Origin: Saccopteryx bilineata
Taxonomy: Eukaryota; Chordata; Mammalia; Chiroptera; Emballonuridae
DNA: 64,000 bases
Assembly: GCF_036850765.1 (NCBI RefSeq)
Contig: NC_089495.1
Coordinates: 28,240,875-28,304,874 of the forward strand
Direction of reading: 5' to 3'
Shown here: piece by piece, positions 59,538 through 64,000 of the stretch
Layout: each line of letters starts with the position of its first letter
Numbering within the stretch: the first letter of the stretch is position 1
Notes under the pieces: model-generated
The model's input: only the letters and a program-made list of their open reading frames with translations
Told to the model about the DNA's origin: nothing
Database searches by the model: none
Made by a program: the position numbers and the translations under genes

Positions 59538-59888
59538 CAGTGGTAGTCAACCTGGTCCCTACCACCCACTAGTGGGCATTCTAGCTTTCATGGTGGACAG
59601 AAGCAAAGCAACCAAAGTATAAATAAAAAGATAGATTTAATTATAGTAAGTTGTTTTATAAAAATTTATTCTGCCAAACTTAGCGAAAATCTGACATAAA
59701 GTACTTGGTAAGTAATTATTATTATATGCTTTAACTTGCTATAACTCTGCTTTATAAATTTTATAAAGTAAAATTACTTCCCTACTTTATAAATCACCAT
59801 TTCTGTGGAACCAGTGGGCGGTGAGAAATTTTACTACTAACAGAGATACAAAAGTGGGTGGTAGGTATAAAAAGGTTGACTACCCCTG
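59538..59888 (-). mobile_element. hAT-type MITE (family 1), second copy, 351 bp
   Basis: Termini CAGTGGTAGTCAACCT at the left and CAGGGGTAGTCAACCT (reverse complement) at the right, the mirror image of the copy at 4155-4512. The interior matches that copy in reverse orientation ('agcgaaaatctgacataaag', 'acttggtaagtaattattat', 'gtacaaaag'-type end). Target duplications ttttaagc (59530-59537) and ctttaagc (59889-59896) agree at 7 of 8. Confidence 0.94.
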
Positions 59889-59896
59889 CTTTAAGC

Positions 59897-60294
59897 AATC
59901 CATACCAACATACATTTAGGTGTAGCCACTAATAATGCTACTCTTTTCTGAGTCCTTGTGGTTTAAGACTTTCTAATGGAGAACCTATTTAAAAAGTTCA
60001 ATAATATTGTCATAAATATTACAGCATTAGTTAAAAAAAAAAAAAAGACAACAAAGCCCAGAAAATGTGATACCCAGAGATTGTTTGGTGATGCAGGGGT
60101 GGAGGGGGTTGTTGATAGAAAACCTTAGAGCATTTAGAGAATTTGTAGCTTAAAAATGTGTGAACTAACACAAAAAGCCAAAAATCAATCTTGAAAAGTT
60201 TTACCTTCTGAGAAAGGGAGTGTGAAGATCATATTCCTCTTCCATTCATCCCCCCCGACAAGACTTCCCGCTTAAAACATAGCCCGTGGCTGAG
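59897..60294. other. unassigned non-coding sequence
   Basis: A14 run at about 60032-60045; otherwise nothing recognised. Confidence 0.4.
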
Positions 60295-60415
60295 GTATTG
60301 TTTCTCTGAGTGGTGGGACCTTGTCTTTTTCTCTGCTGTATACCCAGCACCTGGCCCAGTACTCAAAAATGCAACTCAATAAATATGAAAAATGATTGAG
60401 TGAATTAACAAATGT
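60295..60415 (+). mobile_element. L2 3' end relic
   Basis: 'gaccttgtctttttctctgc', 'tgtatacccagcacctggcc' and 'ctcaataaatatgaaaaatg' match the L2 3' terminal pattern. Confidence 0.65.
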
Positions 60416-60959
60416 GTGTACAATAATTCACATGTCCACCAATCATACCGCCCCTGATCAATCAATCAAGTGTTCTCAGAAAACTCAGTCTTGTGGTAAC
60501 AAAAAAAGACATGGACATCAGATAAACATCTTGGGCCATTAATTCACGAGGTCAAGAAATACAACTTTCTTAACTTTTCTATAACTCCATTAAACTTATA
60601 TTTGAGCCTCCATTCCACTAATACTGTATAGGATAAAAGTTAATGTAGTTAACGTAGGGTTTTCTTGCCACCTTAGTTGTTGGGATTGAGGAAGCCTCAG
60701 AGGATGGGGGTAGAAGTGGCTCATACATGCTGTGGTATGCTGTGTTGATCATTCATCCCTTCGGGGTATTTATCTAGGCACATTACCAGTTCCTGAGATG
60801 TCCTTTTTTGGATCTGGTTCTCAACTATTTGTGGAATTCATTGCTATTCCAGGTACAAGGCTTGTTAAGGTTCTGCACATTATCAGCTGTTTCTGTGACC
60901 CTCACTAGGGTCATTCTGCTGTTCCTGTACCAAAGTGAAACACGAGAGTGCTCAGTGAA
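60416..60959. other. unassigned non-coding sequence
   Basis: No gene or repeat recognised. Confidence 0.4.
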
Positions 60960-61080
60960 GCGGTTTAAGGCTATTTAAAGTAAGAGCAGGACTTTTTTGT
61001 TTGTTTATTGCTATATATCCAGCACCTAGAATAGTGCCTGGTACAAGGTAGTCACCTAATAAGTACAGTGGACTGAATCA
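60960..61080 (+). mobile_element. L2 3' end relic
   Basis: 'tttgtttattgctatatatc', 'cagcacctagaatagtgcct' and 'ggtacaaggtagtcacctaa' match the L2 3' terminal pattern; second copy within 700 bp. Confidence 0.65.
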
Positions 61081-61865
61081 AGTTCACTTGCTCTCTAATT
61101 TTCTAAACATAGTGGGGATTCTACTTATCCCTCTCAGAGTTCCATCTGGGAGTGGGAAAGAAAGATGCCTCTTACCCCCCCCCCCTTAATCAGAATTCAT
61201 AAGTCAATCTACCATCCTTTCCAGAGACCTTAGTTATTACTATTCAGGACTGTTTACCTAGTTGGGGGAAGGAAAACTATTCTCTTCAGATGGATGCCCA
61301 ACTCTTGTTCAAACCCTGTGTCTTTTCCTTTTCCTCTAGTGGTCTGGGTTTGTGAAAGTCAAAAGCCAGATACTGATTCATTTCTTCCAAGGCATTCCAC
61401 TTGTCATCCCATCACTGAGGCACTGAGTGAAGGCTTGCTCACAAAAAGAAGGAAGAAAAAGGAACATAACAAAAAAAACAAGGGAAAAACAACATGGATA
61501 GTAATCCAAAATACCATTACACCAAACTTAGAACACCATGAAATAAATATTTTACCACATGTAGGTATAAAGTGTTGTGAGGAAATAGAGAAGGCACCCA
61601 TGGCAGTGGCCAAGAAGATGGCAAGAGAAGAGTCACATATGTTGTGACATATAGTGACTATCTTATTTTACTCTTTTCTTTTTCTTTACAATTATCTTTT
61701 ATTTTATAAAAATGCCAAATTTCTTATTTAGGCATAACCACTAATAAGACTTTTTTTTTTCAATTACAGTTTACATTCAGTATTATTTTCTATTAGTTTC
61801 AAGTATACTATTTTATTTGTCCCTTAGAGAATACATAGGCATTCATCAAGAATGCGTAATGTAGA
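61081..61865. other. unassigned non-coding sequence
   Basis: Contains a C11 run (61175-61185) and an A-rich plus-strand 117-codon ORF (61294-61647) without recognisable motifs; its low-complexity lysine-rich middle suggests chance. Confidence 0.4.
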
Positions 61866-61869
61866 CATT

Positions 61870-62075
61870 AAGAAGGCAAGCTTTGACATCAGAGCCTAGG
61901 TTCAAATTCTAGCTGGGTGAGCCTGGGCTTAATTAGTTCTCTCTCAGCCTCAGTTTGCTCATTTGTAAAATGGAGGTGATAATACAGAAAAAGCTTGTTC
62001 ATAGCTTGTTTGTGAAGATAAGATTAGATAATGAACATAAAACACTTAGCACAAATCTAGGGTTTGTTGAATACT
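61870..62075 (+). mobile_element. MIR SINE
   Basis: 'gagcctaggttcaaattcta' (box B region), 'gctgggtgagcctgggctta', 'ctcagcctcagtttgctcat', 'ttgtaaaatggaggtgataa' and 'aacacttagcac' follow the MIR consensus from tRNA part through core to 3' end. Clear but diverged. Confidence 0.85.
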
Positions 62076-62260
62076 AACTCTGTGCTAATTATTATAAGCT
62101 ACTTCTAGAGGGCAGAGATAAAACAGTGATAGTGGAAAAGATAAGATTTGAACTATATTTTGGACATGTAAAGGAGTTGGAGACTGACTAGGTGTAAGAA
62201 TGATTGGGACTGGGACTTCACTAGACCATGTGAGTGTTCCACTTAAGATCTGATGAGCCT

Positions 62261-62449
62261 TGCCTGACCTGTGGTGGCGCAGTGGATAAAGCATCGACCT
62301 GGAAATGCTGAGGTCGCTGGTTCGAAACCCTGGGCTTGCCTGGTCAAGGCACATATGGGAGTTGATGCTTCCAGCTCCTCCCCCTTCTCTCTCTCTGTCT
62401 CTCCTCTCTCTCTCTCTCTCTCCTCTCTAAAATGAATAAATAAAAATAA

Positions 62450-62498
<49 letters not shown>
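62261..62498 (+). mobile_element. SINE-B, very young copy with long A tail
   Basis: Head 'tgcctgacctgtggtggcgc' with box A tggcgcagtgg and box B ggttcgaaacc (about 62319-62329). The 'gggcttgcctggtcaaggca' motif and a (TCTC)n tract follow, then AAATAAATAAAAAT and an uninterrupted A run from 62455 to 62498 (44 A). The 16-bp duplication aagatctgatgagcct is identical at 62245-62260 and 62497-62512. It is shorter than other SINE-B copies because the central 'gctggcttgag' repeats are absent. Confidence 0.96.
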
Positions 62499-62500
<2 letters not shown>

Positions 62501-62512
62501 TCTGATGAGCCT

Positions 62513-64000
62513 CACGGTGTGGCAAAAACAGAATAAAGATGACCCCTACTCTGGGCATTGCCAGTGACCACAGGCAAAGAGGGCCAGGTTTTGGAATGGG
62601 GAAACTCACTATTTTCCACGTGCTGAGACTGAGCTCTTGTAGGACATCCAGGTGGGAGCACCCTCCTAGTCACTGGGAAATATACGTGGTAGTACTGAGC
62701 ATCCTCTCCTCTTTTCAATAAATATCAATAACTGCTGAGTTGGTGGTTCAGACTCAAAGCTCCTACAATGAAAAGACACTGATCACTGCCAAATTTAAAT
62801 AGCACCAAAAATGTCAAAATGCAGAGTTAATTAAAATAGTGAATCATTTTTAAACATTTTCTCTGCATCAGGCACTCCAGTAGGAAATTATACATTACAG
62901 TGCCAAGAACTATACATTATTTCATTTTTTAATCCTACCCATGTTGAACAAGGAGCATTTTAACATAAAAATACATTGAAGCTGTACTGTGAAGAGTGAC
63001 AAACATTATCAAATGGGGAGTACATTCATTTTACTGTTGCTGCATTCTGAGGGATTAGGGCCCACTCTCTGCCTCCGGAACAGAACTGTTAACAGGGCTC
63101 TCTGTCTGACGATGCAGGTGCTGGCTGGAGGGCACTGGGCGCAGGGAGAGGGCCAAGGGATAGAAGGTGAAGAAAAGCAGGGAGGACGTTGTTCCCCGTG
63201 CCCAGCTGAGGAGGTTTCCGTATGACCTGGAAGGCTACCTGGTGGGAGGAGAAGAGATCTTCTTTGTGCCTTCCTTTTGACTCTCAGAGTGTTGGTGATC
63301 AATTTCCAGGAGGACCAAATTCAGTTGGTAATAGGTTGCTTTCTACATGCTCTCCTGATGCCATGATGTAAAAAAGTAGGGCTACATCAGGGTCTGGCAC
63401 TCGGGAGTTAAGGTAGGAGGAGAATCATTGAAGATGGAGGTCTGGCAAAATCAGCCAGGGAGACCATGACTTGGTTTGATGTCACAATGACATTTTATGT
63501 TTCAGTGAAGGTATTAAAATGCTCTAGCAGGAAGGAATGACCAAGAATTGGAACTTACACCCGCGACCAAGTTGGGTAGGTGTTTCACTCTTCAAGGCCC
63601 CTGGGCCCCAGTCACACTAAACCCATCAGGTGGATGCTGCCTAGGCGGTACCAGTCTATGGTTGCCTGGTTAGTTGTTAAGATAGAGTATATTGAGCAGG
63701 ACCTTCCCTTTAGAGAATTTGATGCTCCCAAGAGACAGCATCATGGTCTGATGAGTTTCACACTGCAGGGGCTTCTGGATTTTGTATTCCCCCCAGACTT
63801 TCCTATTGAATTTATTCCAAAGGGAATGTAGAACAGAAACTAAGAATAAATCAGCCTTTCTTTTTTCTTTTCTTTCCTTTTTTTTTAACCACAGCTGTGA
63901 CTACCACCAAAAGGCAAAAGTCTCTAAGTAATAACCTTGATTCATAATACTATACATAGTGGGTGAATGGCTTAATAAACCATAGTATTTCAGATGGATT
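62513..64000. other. unassigned non-coding sequence
   Basis: No repeat or gene recognised. Composition rises to moderate GC at 63050-63240. The 83-codon frame at 63580-63831 has no motif that I recognise and no visible splice or promoter context. Confidence 0.4.

Noticed and set aside
61294..61647. 117-codon ORF
   Set aside because: Lysine-rich low-complexity middle from A-rich DNA and no domain features.
63580..63831. 83-codon ORF near the right end
   Set aside because: No homology recognised; could at most be part of an exon, but no splice sites or neighbours support it.

Overview
This is mammalian nuclear DNA with no recognisable host gene. It is AT-rich, has no long intact ORF, and a large share of it is interspersed repeats. 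The organism is most likely a bat. It carries many copies of two tRNA-derived SINE types that I associate from memory with bats: a ~380 bp type beginning with a GGCCCTGGCCGGTTGGCTCAG-like head (called SINE-A here) and a ~350 bp type with a GCCTGACC...GGCGCAGTGG head (SINE-B). Older VES-like SINEs and several short hAT-type DNA transposons with clean 8-bp target duplications fit the same picture. The family is less certain: horseshoe/leaf-nosed bats or a sheath-tailed bat are my best guesses. No search was run.

Layout. 1-9 kb: an old LINE-1 (L1) fragment broken by SINEs, a hAT MITE inside an old VES-like SINE, four SINE-B copies, three SINE-A copies and an antisense L1. 9-21 kb: mostly unique or very old sequence (MIR, L2, MLT1-like LTRs), two more hAT elements (one with a SINE inside it) and three SINE-A copies. 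20.6-28.7 kb: an older L1 whose 3' tail is directly followed by a near full-length but inactive L1 (21.9-28.5 kb) with decayed ORF1 and ORF2. This supplies the only sizeable protein homology in the window. 29-39 kb: a MIR split by a SINE-A, antisense L1 pieces, a 31-bp minisatellite, a hAT MITE and an MLT1 LTR split by a SINE-B. 39-50 kb: largely unique sequence with a twin-primed L1, an antisense L1 carrying two later insertions, and an 81-bp palindromic mariner-type MITE. 50-64 kb: unique sequence with two related solo LTRs, a second copy of the first hAT MITE in opposite orientation, L2/MIR relics and a very young SINE-B with a 44-base A tail.

Nothing here works as a gene system. The window reads as intergenic or deep intronic DNA recording successive waves of transposition: MIR/L2/MLT1 first, then old L1 and hAT, then the bat SINEs and solo LTRs. 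Nested insertions give their relative ages. I found no previously undescribed functional system. The most unusual items are the palindromic MITE, the solo-LTR pair, an unidentified inserted piece with a poly(A) signal inside an L1, and the youngest SINE.
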